Positions 25,306 through 33,695 of a DNA stretch of 64,000 nt are shown piece after piece (the stretch's first letter is position 1; each line of letters opens with the position of its first letter). The notes under the pieces were generated by a model, which saw only the letters and a program-made list of their open reading frames with translations, was not told the DNA's origin and searched no databases. The stretch lies in the NCBI RefSeq assembly GCF_009939195.1, contig NZ_JAACKC010000001.1, positions 427,665 through 491,664 on the forward strand. Reading direction: 5' to 3'. Both the position numbers and the translations under genes were made by a program. Origin of the DNA: Acinetobacter kanungonis (GTDB lineage: Bacteria > Pseudomonadota > Gammaproteobacteria > Pseudomonadales > Moraxellaceae).

Positions 25306-26376
25306 ATGCAAAAATCAGGATTGGCGTTTTCAGTCGCTATTGCCCTTATGCCTACAATAAGCCAAGCAAAATCTCCATATTTTAGCCTGCAAGATGGCGA
25401 GGGTTTTAAACGCTTCTCTATTTCCGTTGGTGCACTGCACGTTATGCCTCAAGGACAGGCACAACCCTTTCGAGTCAATACTGCTGTTGCAGAAGGTGAA
25501 ACAGCGAATGTCGGCAGCATTCAAGCACAAACTGTTTTAGACAATATTCGCCCAGACAGCGAAGTGAATCCCCTACTCAAAGCAACACTTGAAGGTTTGG
25601 CAGCAATTGATGCGCCTGTACCTTCAAGCCTAAGTGGTACTGCTGAAATACACGGTTTGAGTCAATGGGATAATGCAGGTACTGGACTTAAAGCCGACGA
25701 TGTCACCACTTTAGGTATTATGAGCAATTATTTCTTTACGGACCATGTCTCTTTAGAGGTGAAAGCGGGCATTCCCCCCAAAGTTGATTTACAAGGTCAA
25801 GGAAAAATCTATGCACCCTTTTCAGCGATTGCCAGTCCATTGGGGAGTGCTTTGGGACAACTCGAATTAGAAAACGATATTTTAATTACCGACCTGTCTG
25901 CTCATGGAGCTGCCGCTTCAGCTCGAGCATGGACCCCTGCATTTGAATTGCAATATCACTTTGGCAAAACTGGGGTGAATAAATTTCGTCCCTATATTGG
26001 TTTGGGCGTGATGTATGCCTATTTCAATGAACTTGAAATGAACCCACGTATTGAACAGGATTTAATTGCCGCAGGTCATATGATTGCCAATATTAAAGAA
26101 GGTCATGCGGGCGCATCTTTGGAAGCTAAAACCAGTTCAGCCAATCCTCAAGTGGATCTTGAAGCCTCCGATGCCTTTGCACCGATTGCCACTGTTGGAT
26201 TCACCTATGATTTTAATGCCAATTGGTTTGCTGTCGGCTCGGTCAGTTATGCACAGCTCAGTAATGACACCACCATTACAGTAACCGATGCCAAACTCGG
26301 TGAACTGATTCGCTCCAAAGCCAATATAGAAATCAATCCGATTCTGGCCTATGCAGGGATAGGTTATCGCTTTTAA
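25306..26376 (+). CDS. OmpW-family outer membrane protein, unusually long
   Basis: The start at 25306 (356 aa) follows TGGAGTCCCCT. Residues 1-22 are a signal peptide ending SQA-KS. The family core is clear in MSNYFFTDHVSLEVKAGIPP, WTPAFELQYHFG, NKFRPYIGLGVMYAYF, VGFTYDFNANWFAVGSVSYA and the terminal AYAGIGYRF with a C-terminal Phe. Ordinary OmpW proteins are about 200-220 residues; the additional about 140 residues lie in two places (about 60-130 and 255-290), likely extended loops. OmpW forms an eight-strand barrel for small hydrophobic molecules; here the ligand is unknown. Confidence 0.88.
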   Translation: MQKSGLAFSVAIALMPTISQAKSPYFSLQDGEGFKRFSISVGALHVMPQGQAQPFRVNTAVAEGETANVGSIQAQTVLDNIRPDSEVNPLLKATLEGLAAIDAPVPSSLSGTAEIHGLSQWDNAGTGLKADDVTTLGIMSNYFFTDHVSLEVKAGIPPKVDLQGQGKIYAPFSAIASPLGSALGQLELENDILITDLSAHGAAASARAWTPAFELQYHFGKTGVNKFRPYIGLGVMYAYFNELEMNPRIEQDLIAAGHMIANIKEGHAGASLEAKTSSANPQVDLEASDAFAPIATVGFTYDFNANWFAVGSVSYAQLSNDTTITVTDAKLGELIRSKANIEINPILAYAGIGYRF

Positions 26377-26479
26377 AGCTCATACCACAAATACTTCATA
26401 TTTATATGATATTTATTTAAATATTCTAAATGTAGTGAAATATCTATGTGGTTTTACCCAGCGCATTCATTCTCTATAG

Positions 26480-26496
26480 TGCATTGTTATGATGCA
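26480..26496 (+). promoter_or_regulatory. Possible NtrC enhancer site
   Basis: TGCATTGTTATGATGCA has the 17-base TGCA-N9-TGCA frame of NtrC sites and lies about 165 bases upstream of the sigma-54 promoter. The inner bases only partly fit the consensus. Confidence 0.4.
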
Positions 26497-26660
26497 CTTT
26501 AACTGAATACGTTAAAGAATGAATTATTTTTGATCAAATTTCATTCATCTATATTTAAAAAATCTCATCTCACTGTTTAGCCTTATATCAATTAATTTTC
26601 ATGAGTATAATCAAGTATTTAATCGCAGTATGGGCTGAATAAAGGTTCAATTAGCAATTT

Positions 26661-26676
26661 TGGCATATTGCTTGCA
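26661..26676 (+). promoter_or_regulatory. Sigma-54 promoter
   Basis: TGGCATATTGCTTGCA matches the consensus TGGCAYRNNNNTTGCW at every defined position, with GG at -24 and GC at -12. Transcription would begin near 26687, about 120 bases before the transporter gene. Confidence 0.85.
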
Positions 26677-26721
26677 TTTTAATCTACAAGATGAATCAAC
26701 GCAGATTCACACAGTAAATAG

Positions 26722-26773
26722 ACGGCCAACGATGTCCGTTCTGATCGGATTACAAGTCTCTCGAAAAGCTTGT
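26722..26773 (+). promoter_or_regulatory. Two leader hairpins, the first ANTAR-target-like
   Basis: Hairpin 1 pairs ACGG (26722-26725) with CCGT (26736-26739). With one mismatch and a C-G closing pair it presents the hexaloop AACGAT, having A at position 1 and G at position 4 as in RNA targets of ANTAR regulators. Hairpin 2 pairs ACAAG with CTTGT (26752-26773) but does not show the same loop. No intrinsic terminator is evident. Confidence 0.35.
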
Positions 26774-26805
26774 AAACAAAATGACGCTCAGTTCAGGGGA
26801 TGGTT

Positions 26806-28152
26806 ATGTCTTCAACAATAAACAGCGACGCTAAAAAAGCGACTCAAATTAAACTTTTCAGTTTCTCTACACCTGCGATGCGTGCTTTCCATATGTCATG
26901 GTTAGCATTTTTTGTCTGCTTCTTTGCATGGTTCGCCTGTGCACCATTGATGCCTGTGATTAAAGGCGAATTCAATTTAACCAAAGATCAAATTGCTAAT
27001 ATTAATATTGCGGCAGTTGCCATCACGATTTTAATTCGACTGATCGTTGGACCCTTGTGTGATAAATATGGACCCCGTAAAACCTACACCGCACTGTTAC
27101 TCTTAGGCAGTATTCCTGTGTTTGGTGTTGCTGCAGCCAATACTTATGAATCCTTTTTATTTTTCCGTTTGCTAATTGGTGCGATTGGTGCAAGTTTTGT
27201 GATTACGCAATATCACACCAGCGTAATGTTTGCGCCGAATGTGGTGGGTACAGCCAATGCAGCTACCGCGGGCTGGGGCAACGCAGGTGGTGGTGCGACT
27301 CAAGCCTTAATGCCACTGATTTTGGGTGCAATCTTAATGTTTGGCGTTGAGCAAACCATGGGCTGGCGCATTGCCCTCTTGGTACCAGGCGTAATGATGG
27401 TGATTGTCGGGATCTTATACTGGAAATTCACACAAGACTGTCCACAAGGTAACTTTAAAGAACTCCGTGCACAAGGTATTGAAGTAGGCAGCGGTAAAAA
27501 AGGCAGCACCGCTATTCTTTTACAAGCTGCGCGTAACTATCGCGTCTGGATTCTATTTGTTTCATATGCTGCTTGTTTTGGGATTGAGATCTTTATCCAT
27601 AACATTGCAGCCATGTATTACACCGAACACTTCAACATGGGGCTAAAAGAAGCAGGACTTGCTGCGGGGATCTTCGGTTTATTGGCACTGTTTGCGCGTG
27701 CCTTAGGCGGCATCGTTTCAGACAAAGTCGCAATTGCAAAAGGCTTAGATGGACGCACCAAAGTGCTTTTTACCTTTGTTTTGCTTGAAGGCTTATTCTT
27801 AATCCTGTTCTCTCAAATGAATACCGCGGTATTGGCGATTATCAGCATGACAGTATTTGCACTGTTCACCCATATGGCGTGTGGCGCAACTTATGCACTG
27901 GTTCCGTTTATTGACCGTGATGCCTTAGGCGGTGTCGCTGGGATTATTGGTGCGGGTGGTAATGTCGGCGCAGTGGCAGCAGGTTTCCTACTTAAAGGAC
28001 TGTTAGATGTACAAACCTGCTTGTTTATCTTAGGCGGTTTGGTCACTTTGGCTGCCTTTAGTGTCATCTTAATTCGCTTCACTGTCGAACATAAAGCAAA
28101 AGAAAAACAACTCTTTGAACAGGCTGTTCTCGAACGCAACAGCATGGCTTAA
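26806..28152 (+). CDS. NarK/NasA-type MFS nitrate/nitrite transporter
   Basis: The start at 26806 (448 aa) is preferred because AGGGGA sits 5 bases ahead and overlaps the alternative ATG at 26800. Twelve membrane segments are predicted. Nitrate-porter signatures are visible: FFAWFACAPLMPVIKGEF, RLIVGPLCDKYGPRKTY, and the glycine-rich nitrate motifs ANAATAGWGNAGGGATQ and VAGIIGAGGNVGAVAAGF. The conserved Arg residues lie in IRLIVGP and in NYRVWILF. The sigma-54 promoter upstream fits assimilatory uptake under nitrogen limitation. Direction of transport and nitrate-versus-nitrite preference are not provable from sequence. Confidence 0.92.
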   Translation: MSSTINSDAKKATQIKLFSFSTPAMRAFHMSWLAFFVCFFAWFACAPLMPVIKGEFNLTKDQIANINIAAVAITILIRLIVGPLCDKYGPRKTYTALLLLGSIPVFGVAAANTYESFLFFRLLIGAIGASFVITQYHTSVMFAPNVVGTANAATAGWGNAGGGATQALMPLILGAILMFGVEQTMGWRIALLVPGVMMVIVGILYWKFTQDCPQGNFKELRAQGIEVGSGKKGSTAILLQAARNYRVWILFVSYAACFGIEIFIHNIAAMYYTEHFNMGLKEAGLAAGIFGLLALFARALGGIVSDKVAIAKGLDGRTKVLFTFVLLEGLFLILFSQMNTAVLAIISMTVFALFTHMACGATYALVPFIDRDALGGVAGIIGAGGNVGAVAAGFLLKGLLDVQTCLFILGGLVTLAAFSVILIRFTVEHKAKEKQLFEQAVLERNSMA

Positions 28153-28244
28153 ATCTTCCAAATTTGGGGAATGGTAGAGCACTCGTCTCCTTCCCCCATC
28201 TTCCTTGCTCAAAATCTTAGACCTTTATACTTCAGGGAATTTCA

Positions 28245-29459
28245 ATGAAATTACGTATGCTCTCTGTGCTTTCGCTCGCCCTCATTTCCTTAAATTCGGC
28301 GTCCGCTGCTGATGATTTCTTTTCCCAAACCAAATTTGGCTTGGACACGCGCTTACGTTATGAAATGGTCGATCAAGACAATCAATTAGAAAATGCAGAT
28401 GCTGTTACGCTTCGTATTCGCCCCTCCATTCAAACGGGCAGTTGGCATGGTTTCAGTGGCTTTGTGCAAGGTGAAGGCACAATTGAATTAAATGATCGGT
28501 TCAACAGCACACGAAATGCAGAAACAACCTATAGCAGTGTGCCTGATCCTGAAAACCTGCAACTGAATCAGCTCTATTTAAAATATGTCAGCAATCCAAA
28601 ACTGGATTTAACCCTAGGTCGTCAACTCATTAATCTGGATAATCAGCGTTTTGTTGGTTCGGTCGCATGGCGTCAAAATGATCAGACTTTTGATGCTATA
28701 GCGCTGAATCTCAAACCACTGACCAATGTCGGGTTGTATTATGCTTATATCAATCAAGTGAATACGATTTTTGGGAGTGAAAATCCTGAACCTAAATATG
28801 TGCGGGCACAGGTTGGCGAGCAAGACAGTGATATTCATTTGATTCAAGCCAAATGGAATTACACGCCTGCCTTGAATATGACTGCTTACGGTTATCTTAT
28901 GGATTTTAATGATCTAGCCGCATGGTCCAATCAGACTTATGGACTGCGTGTGACAGGAAAAGTCAAAAATCTGCGTTATGTTGCTGAGTATGCCAAGCAA
29001 TCCGACTATGCTGATCAGCCGATTGCTTATGATGCTGACTATTACACGGTAGAACTGGGATACAGCCTCGCAGCTAGCAATCCTTTGGGTGAAGTCGCAC
29101 TGGGTTACGAAGTTCTTGGCAGTGATCATGGTCAAATGGGTTTTCAGACGCCATTGGCTACCAAACACAAATTTAATGGCTGGACAGATGTTTTTCTAAA
29201 TACCCCTGCCAACGGTTTAACTGATCTCTATCTCAGTTCAAACATAAATATTCTGCGCCAAGGGAAATTGGCTACGGAATACCATCATTATCGTAGTGAT
29301 GAACACAGTCTGGATTATGGACAAGAATATGCCGTGTCATTTAGCCATCCACTCCCTCTAAAAGGTCTCTCTGCACTGGCTAAATTTTCAAGCTATCAAG
29401 CTGAAGATTATGGGGTAAATACCGATAAATTCTGGCTACAACTGGATTACAAATACTGA
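28245..29459 (+). CDS. Alginate-export-family outer membrane porin
   Basis: A 404-aa precursor with signal peptide (cleavage after SASA-AD) and a barrel rich in alternating strands, ending in FWLQLDYKY. The opening LDTRLRYEMVDQDN and ADAVTLRIRPSIQTGSWHGFSGFVQGE, followed by LDLTLGRQLINLDNQRFVG, is the pattern of AlgE-like 'alginate export' porins, which in Acinetobacter mostly serve small anions rather than alginate. It follows the nitrate-type transporter by 93 bases on the same strand, so it may be its outer-membrane entry port. That pairing is an inference from position. Confidence 0.85.
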   Translation: MKLRMLSVLSLALISLNSASAADDFFSQTKFGLDTRLRYEMVDQDNQLENADAVTLRIRPSIQTGSWHGFSGFVQGEGTIELNDRFNSTRNAETTYSSVPDPENLQLNQLYLKYVSNPKLDLTLGRQLINLDNQRFVGSVAWRQNDQTFDAIALNLKPLTNVGLYYAYINQVNTIFGSENPEPKYVRAQVGEQDSDIHLIQAKWNYTPALNMTAYGYLMDFNDLAAWSNQTYGLRVTGKVKNLRYVAEYAKQSDYADQPIAYDADYYTVELGYSLAASNPLGEVALGYEVLGSDHGQMGFQTPLATKHKFNGWTDVFLNTPANGLTDLYLSSNINILRQGKLATEYHHYRSDEHSLDYGQEYAVSFSHPLPLKGLSALAKFSSYQAEDYGVNTDKFWLQLDYKY

Positions 29460-29465
29460 TTGAAT

Positions 29466-29499
29466 GCTCCGTCCGTTCTACGCTAATAACGGATGGAGC
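29466..29499 (+). terminator. Hairpin after the porin gene
   Basis: GCTCCGTCCGTT and AACGGATGGAGC form a 12-bp stem (one G-T pair) with a 10-base loop, followed by a T-rich stretch. Confidence 0.65.
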
Positions 29500-29602
29500 C
29501 TACTTTATTACACTTTTCAAATATTTCATTCAAATATCGAATTTTATCGATCTATTGCGTACAATATCGAGCAATCCTCATTATTGTCGTGCAAAAGCTG
29601 CT

Positions 29603-30814
29603 ATGTCTGATAGTCAATTTTCCAAGCCATTGATTTATATGCTCATCGGAAGTGCAATTATTTTGGCACTTTCATTGGGTGTAAGACATGCTTTTGGTCT
29701 GTATTTGGTTCCCATGAGCCACGAGTTTGGCTGGGGGCATAATGTTTTCAGTTTGGCCATTGCCCTACAAAACCTGATTTGGGGTGCGGTACAGCCTGTC
29801 ACGGGTGCTTTTGCGGATAAATATGGCAGTAAAATCGTGGTAACAGTGGGCGGTGTGCTCTATGCCATCGGGTTGCTGTTGATGTCAGTCAGTTCAACAG
29901 GCTTCATGCTGAATGTCAGTGTGGGATTGATTTTAGGTTTGGCATTGTCTGCAACCTCTTTCCCCGTGTTACTTTCTGCGGTTGGACGTGCAGCACCGCC
30001 CGAAAAACGCAGTCTTGCCATGGGAATTGCCAGTGCCGCTGGCTCCTTTGGGCAATTCATTATGTTGCCATCGACCTTGTTACTCTTACAAAGCATTGGC
30101 TGGTCTGCCGCTTTGGTCGTGAGTGCCATTCTAATTGCGCTCATTGTGCCACTGGCGTGGATGCTTAAAGCACCGATGTATGTTGCGCCAAATGCCCAAG
30201 CATCTGCTGCTCCAGCACTGACATTTAAACAGATTCTCAACATTGCCAAAGCACATAAACCATTTTGGTTCTTGGCTTTAGGCTTCTTGGTCTGCGGCTT
30301 TCAGGTGGTATTTATTGGCATTCACTTACCAGGCTATTTAATAGATCACGGCTTTGATGCCACCACTGGCACCATCTTCCTTGCCTTGGTGGGATTATTT
30401 AATATCTTCGGGACTTACGGCGCGGGCTGGTTAGGCGGCAAATTTTCCAAACCGAAACTACTCATGGGCTTATATGCACTGCGTGGTGTTGCCATGATTG
30501 CCTTTTTAGCTTTACCACTCAGCACTTGGACCGTGTATAGCTTCGGCATCATTATGGGGCTATTATGGTTATCTACCGTGCCGCTGACCAATGGTATTGT
30601 TGCCAATATGTTTGGCATTCGCTATTTGTCGATGCTGAGTGGAATTGTGTTCTTTACCCATCAAGTCGGCTCATTCTTTGGTGGCTGGCTTGGCGGTGTC
30701 AATCATGACATGACAGGCAATTATCAGGCGGTCTGGATGATTTCAATTGCGCTTAGTGTCTTGGGTGTCTTGGTGCATTTCTTTGTCGATGAAAAGGCGG
30801 TGGTTCATGAATAA
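29603..30814 (+). CDS. MFS transporter (oxalate/formate-antiporter-like group)
   Basis: The start at 29603 (403 aa) is the first ATG in frame; an upstream TTG is less likely. Twelve membrane helices are predicted, with the MFS loop GAFADKYGSKIVV between helices 2 and 3. LSLGVRHAFGLYLVPMSHEFGWGHNVFSLAIALQNL and TSFPVLLSAVGRAAPPEKRSLAMGIASAAGSFGQF are typical of the OFA/monocarboxylate group. The stop overlaps a 45-aa membrane peptide gene, and a TauD-type dioxygenase gene follows. Together they suggest uptake and oxidation of a small organic acid or sulfonate, but the substrate is not evident. Confidence 0.88.
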   Translation: MSDSQFSKPLIYMLIGSAIILALSLGVRHAFGLYLVPMSHEFGWGHNVFSLAIALQNLIWGAVQPVTGAFADKYGSKIVVTVGGVLYAIGLLLMSVSSTGFMLNVSVGLILGLALSATSFPVLLSAVGRAAPPEKRSLAMGIASAAGSFGQFIMLPSTLLLLQSIGWSAALVVSAILIALIVPLAWMLKAPMYVAPNAQASAAPALTFKQILNIAKAHKPFWFLALGFLVCGFQVVFIGIHLPGYLIDHGFDATTGTIFLALVGLFNIFGTYGAGWLGGKFSKPKLLMGLYALRGVAMIAFLALPLSTWTVYSFGIIMGLLWLSTVPLTNGIVANMFGIRYLSMLSGIVFFTHQVGSFFGGWLGGVNHDMTGNYQAVWMISIALSVLGVLVHFFVDEKAVVHE

Positions 30815-30944
30815 TCCATCTCTATTTTGGCTAAAGACTTCGATCAGTGTGGTCGTATTGGGTCTGATCATTGCGGCCATTGCACTCTGGTCACAAACCC
30901 CACAACTGTTTGAATACTTTAACCAAGCCTTTTGCCCGCATTAA
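30807..30944 (+). CDS. 45-aa single-span membrane peptide overlapping the MFS gene
   Basis: An ATG at 30807 overlaps the last codons of the MFS transporter gene. It opens a 45-aa frame: a short polar start (MNNPSLFWLK), one strong hydrophobic helix (TSISVVVLGLIIAAIALW) and a polar tail ending FNQAFCPH. The GGCGGTGG stretch ahead is a weak ribosome site, as expected for coupled translation. Such small membrane peptides often modulate the adjoining transporter; that role is a guess. A terminator follows directly. Confidence 0.6.
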   Translation: MNNPSLFWLKTSISVVVLGLIIAAIALWSQTPQLFEYFNQAFCPH

Positions 30945-30973
30945 TCTCTTAAATCGCTCACTCGATTTTTCAT

Positions 30974-31015
30974 AAACTCAGCATTTATTGTTATTTCAAA
31001 AAATGCTGAGTTTTT
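30974..31015 (+). terminator. Intrinsic terminator after the MFS/peptide pair
   Basis: AAACTCAGCATTT and AAATGCTGAGTTT pair in a 13-bp stem with a loop of about 14 bases, then T. Confidence 0.82.
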
Positions 31016-31052
31016 CATAATTTAAAACAACAATAAATTTAGAGCTACAATA

Positions 31053-32012
31053 ATGACCAGCCTGACTCAACTCTCTCAAGCCATTCATGATGCACCGCAA
31101 TGGCATATTCCCGATGCCTTTCAAGCGAGTAATGAAATTCAAATTACCCCATTGAAAGACCAAGCTTTAGGTGCAGTGGTGACAGGCTTAGATGCACGCA
31201 AAGCCCAATCTGGTGAAACCATTTATCGGCTCAAGCAAGCTTTAGCAGAACACCTCATTTTAATCTTTAAACAACAAAGTCTGGATGATCTGCAATATTT
31301 AGCTTTTGCCAGTTATTTTGGCGCAATTTTCAGCCCAAGTGCTGACAATCCTGTTCTGGCAAGCCAATCCGATACAGGCACACCGCCCGATGTAGTGCCT
31401 GTTTCAAATGCAGTGGGGCAAGGCGACTACACTGGTCATGGCGAACTCAGCCCACATGCAGATCATCAATGGACACCTTTACCATCATTTGGTTCATTAC
31501 TGTATGCGATTGAGTTACCTCAATCTGGCGGTGAAACCAGCTGGTATAACACCATTCAAGCCTATGATGCGCTGGCGCCTGAACTCAAAGCCCTTATTGA
31601 TCAGCTTCAACTCATCACTTATAACCCGTTTGTCAGAGCCAACAGCAATAAAGGTTCGGACAACTATTCCAATAATAGCCCTTATTATCGCTTTAAGGAT
31701 CAACCTATTTTAGGACATGCCTATCCGCATCCTCTTGTCCGCACTCATCCTGAAACGGGACGTAAGGCCTTGTGGTTAAATACCCGCTCAGAAGTGGAAT
31801 TGCTTAATTATGATGATGTCGCAGGCAGTGCACTGATCGCACAACTGCGCAAACACATCTTAAAACCTGAATTTCGTTATGATCATGCTTGGGAAACAGG
31901 CGACATTGTGTTTTGGGATAACCAAGTGACCTTGCATTCTCGAACGCCCTTCCCCTCAGATCAGCGTCGCCTGTTAAAACGCATCAGTCTGGCAGGTGCT
32001 CGCCCTTTTTAG
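31053..32012 (+). CDS. TauD/TfdA-family 2-oxoglutarate-dependent dioxygenase
   Basis: A 319-aa non-heme iron enzyme. The facial triad is visible as HADH (His135 and Asp137) and His295 in VTLHSRTPF. The Arg in RRLLKRISLAG would hold 2-oxoglutarate. FKQQSLDDLQYLAFASYFG and IVFWDNQVTLHS are family blocks. TauD relatives hydroxylate taurine, alkylsulfonates, 2,4-D or carnitine precursors; the substrate here is unknown. The MFS transporter upstream is separated by a terminator but remains a likely partner. The gene ends against a bidirectional terminator. Confidence 0.92.
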   Translation: MTSLTQLSQAIHDAPQWHIPDAFQASNEIQITPLKDQALGAVVTGLDARKAQSGETIYRLKQALAEHLILIFKQQSLDDLQYLAFASYFGAIFSPSADNPVLASQSDTGTPPDVVPVSNAVGQGDYTGHGELSPHADHQWTPLPSFGSLLYAIELPQSGGETSWYNTIQAYDALAPELKALIDQLQLITYNPFVRANSNKGSDNYSNNSPYYRFKDQPILGHAYPHPLVRTHPETGRKALWLNTRSEVELLNYDDVAGSALIAQLRKHILKPEFRYDHAWETGDIVFWDNQVTLHSRTPFPSDQRRLLKRISLAGARPF

Positions 32013-32036
32013 AGCTTTGGATATGTGTTCTTGAAA

Positions 32037-32070
32037 TAAAAAAAGCCCATCATCAAGATGGGCTTTTTAC
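32037..32070. terminator. Bidirectional terminator between dioxygenase and sthA
   Basis: AAAAAGCCCATC and GATGGGCTTTTT pair around a 5-base loop, with A and T runs on each side; it serves both convergent genes. Confidence 0.92.
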
Positions 32071-32084
32071 AGAGACCTAATTAC

Positions 32085-33500
32085 TTAGAACAAACGGTTC
32101 ATACCATTTAAGGTCGCTACACGGTAAGCTTCCGCCATGGTCGGATAGTTAAATGTGGTTTCCACAAAATACTTGATAGTATTGTTTGGACTATTCATCA
32201 CGGCCTGACCAATGTGAATAATTTCCGCAGCATTATTACCAAAGCAATGTACACCTAAAATTTCCAAGGTATCGCGGTGGAATAGAATCTTTAATTCGCC
32301 CACGGTATCGCCTGTAATTTGCGCACGTGCCAAGTGACGGAAAGACGCTTGACCCACTTCGTACGGAATTTTCTCTTCCGTTAACTGCTGTTCATTCTTA
32401 CCAATTGAAGAAATTTCTGGAATGGTATAAATCCCTGTTGGAATATCTACCACAGGCTGAACACCTTCTTCACCGCTCATGTTTGCACCCGCACAACGAC
32501 CTTGGTCATAGGCAGCAGAAGCCAATGAAGGCCAGCCAATCACGTCACCCGCAGCGTAGATGTTTTCAACTTCGGTTTGGTACTGATCATTCACCATGAT
32601 TTGACCGCGGCTGTTTGGGGTAATCCCAACATTCTCCAGCCCTAGACCATCGGTATTGCCTGAACGACCGTTACACCACAAAATCGCATCGGCTTTAATT
32701 TTCTTGCCGCTGAGCAAGTGCATCACCACGTGATCATCAAAAGTTTCAAGGTGATCAATCTGTTCGTTATGGCGAATCAACACACCCTGCTCACGTAAGT
32801 GATATGACAAGGCATCAGAAATTTCATCATCTAAATAGCTGAGCAATTTCATTTGGGTGTTGATCAAATCAACTTTGTGATCTAGACCAATGAAGATAGA
32901 CGCATATTCACAGCCAATGACACCAGCGCCATAAATAATGATTTTCTGAATTGAGAAATCCAAATCCAAAATTTTGTCTGAATCAAATACACGTGGGTGA
33001 TTGAAATCCAACATTGCTGGACGGTATGGACGGCTACCCGTCGCAATCACCAACTGTTTAAACATGATGGTTTCTTTTACCCCTTCAGAGGTAAACACCA
33101 ATACTGTATTCGCATCTTGGATATACGCACGACCGTGGAAAATATCAATTCTATTACGGTCATAAAAGCGTGAGTGGGTATCGACTTGTTGTTGAATCAC
33201 TTTGTGCGCATTACGCAACACTTGCTTCATGGTGAACTGTTTCCAATCCCCAACTTTTTGGAACATTGGATCACGTTGGTAACGAATAATGCTCGATACC
33301 GTTTGACGTAAAGCTTTACTTGGAATTGTCCCAACGTGGGTACAGTTCCCCCCTAATTGCTCACGCATATCAATAATTGCAACACGCTTGCCCGATTTGG
33401 CAAGTTTCATTGCCGCGCCTTCACCAGCAGGGCCCGAACCGAGAACAACCGCATCGTATTTTACGAAAGTTCCACTAACGACCTCTTTCTTACGTGGCAT
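32085..33500 (-). CDS. sthA: Soluble pyridine nucleotide transhydrogenase (Si-specific)
   Basis: SthA moves hydride from NADPH to NAD+, balancing the two pools. The 471-aa flavoprotein has the FAD-binding [20 protein letters not shown] and [15 protein letters not shown]. In the latter the second redox cysteine of related disulfide reductases is replaced by Thr, as expected for SthA. The second dinucleotide fold is [17 protein letters not shown], then [17 protein letters not shown], and the C-terminal dimerisation domain. It is divergent from lipA, 195 bases apart. Confidence 0.96.
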   Translation of the reverse strand: MPRKKEVVSGTFVKYDAVVLGSGPAGEGAAMKLAKSGKRVAIIDMREQLGGNCTHVGTIPSKALRQTVSSIIRYQRDPMFQKVGDWKQFTMKQVLRNAHKVIQQQVDTHSRFYDRNRIDIFHGRAYIQDANTVLVFTSEGVKETIMFKQLVIATGSRPYRPAMLDFNHPRVFDSDKILDLDFSIQKIIIYGAGVIGCEYASIFIGLDHKVDLINTQMKLLSYLDDEISDALSYHLREQGVLIRHNEQIDHLETFDDHVVMHLLSGKKIKADAILWCNGRSGNTDGLGLENVGITPNSRGQIMVNDQYQTEVENIYAAGDVIGWPSLASAAYDQGRCAGANMSGEEGVQPVVDIPTGIYTIPEISSIGKNEQQLTEEKIPYEVGQASFRHLARAQITGDTVGELKILFHRDTLEILGVHCFGNNAAEIIHIGQAVMNSPNNTIKYFVETTFNYPTMAEAYRVATLNGMNRLF

Positions 33501-33649
33501 TCAACGCTCCTTTTCTATAAATCTGTGTCTATTTTCGCTCTATTATGACTGAAAATAGGTGACTTTGCTGTATTTCATAGTCATATATTGAGTGATAACG
33601 ACATTTAGAAAATGAATAGTGTTTTCGCCCTATCAATGTGCAATTCCGT

Positions 33650-33655
33650 TATAAT
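33650..33655 (+). promoter_or_regulatory. Likely -10 element of the lipA promoter
   Basis: A perfect TATAAT lies 41 bases upstream of the lipA start. The matching -35 region (around 33627) is poor, so the assignment rests on the -10 alone. Confidence 0.4.
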
Positions 33656-33695
33656 GTGGTCATATCTCTCCGTGTAAACAGTGGAATAGTTGAAT

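Larger units (their letters stand above)
26377..26805 (+). promoter_or_regulatory. Long control region of the nitrate-type transporter
   Basis: About 430 bases with no gene. It contains a possible NtrC site (26480-26496), a perfect sigma-54 promoter (26661-26676) and a leader of about 120 bases with two hairpins (26722-26739 and 26752-26773). The arrangement points to nitrogen-status control at initiation, with possible nitrate-responsive control in the leader. Confidence 0.6.

Noticed and set aside
26752..26773. Second leader hairpin as an ANTAR-type element
   Set aside because: The stem is sound but the loop lacks the A1/G4 hexaloop, and no U-run terminator is present, so a full two-hairpin antiterminator is not claimed.
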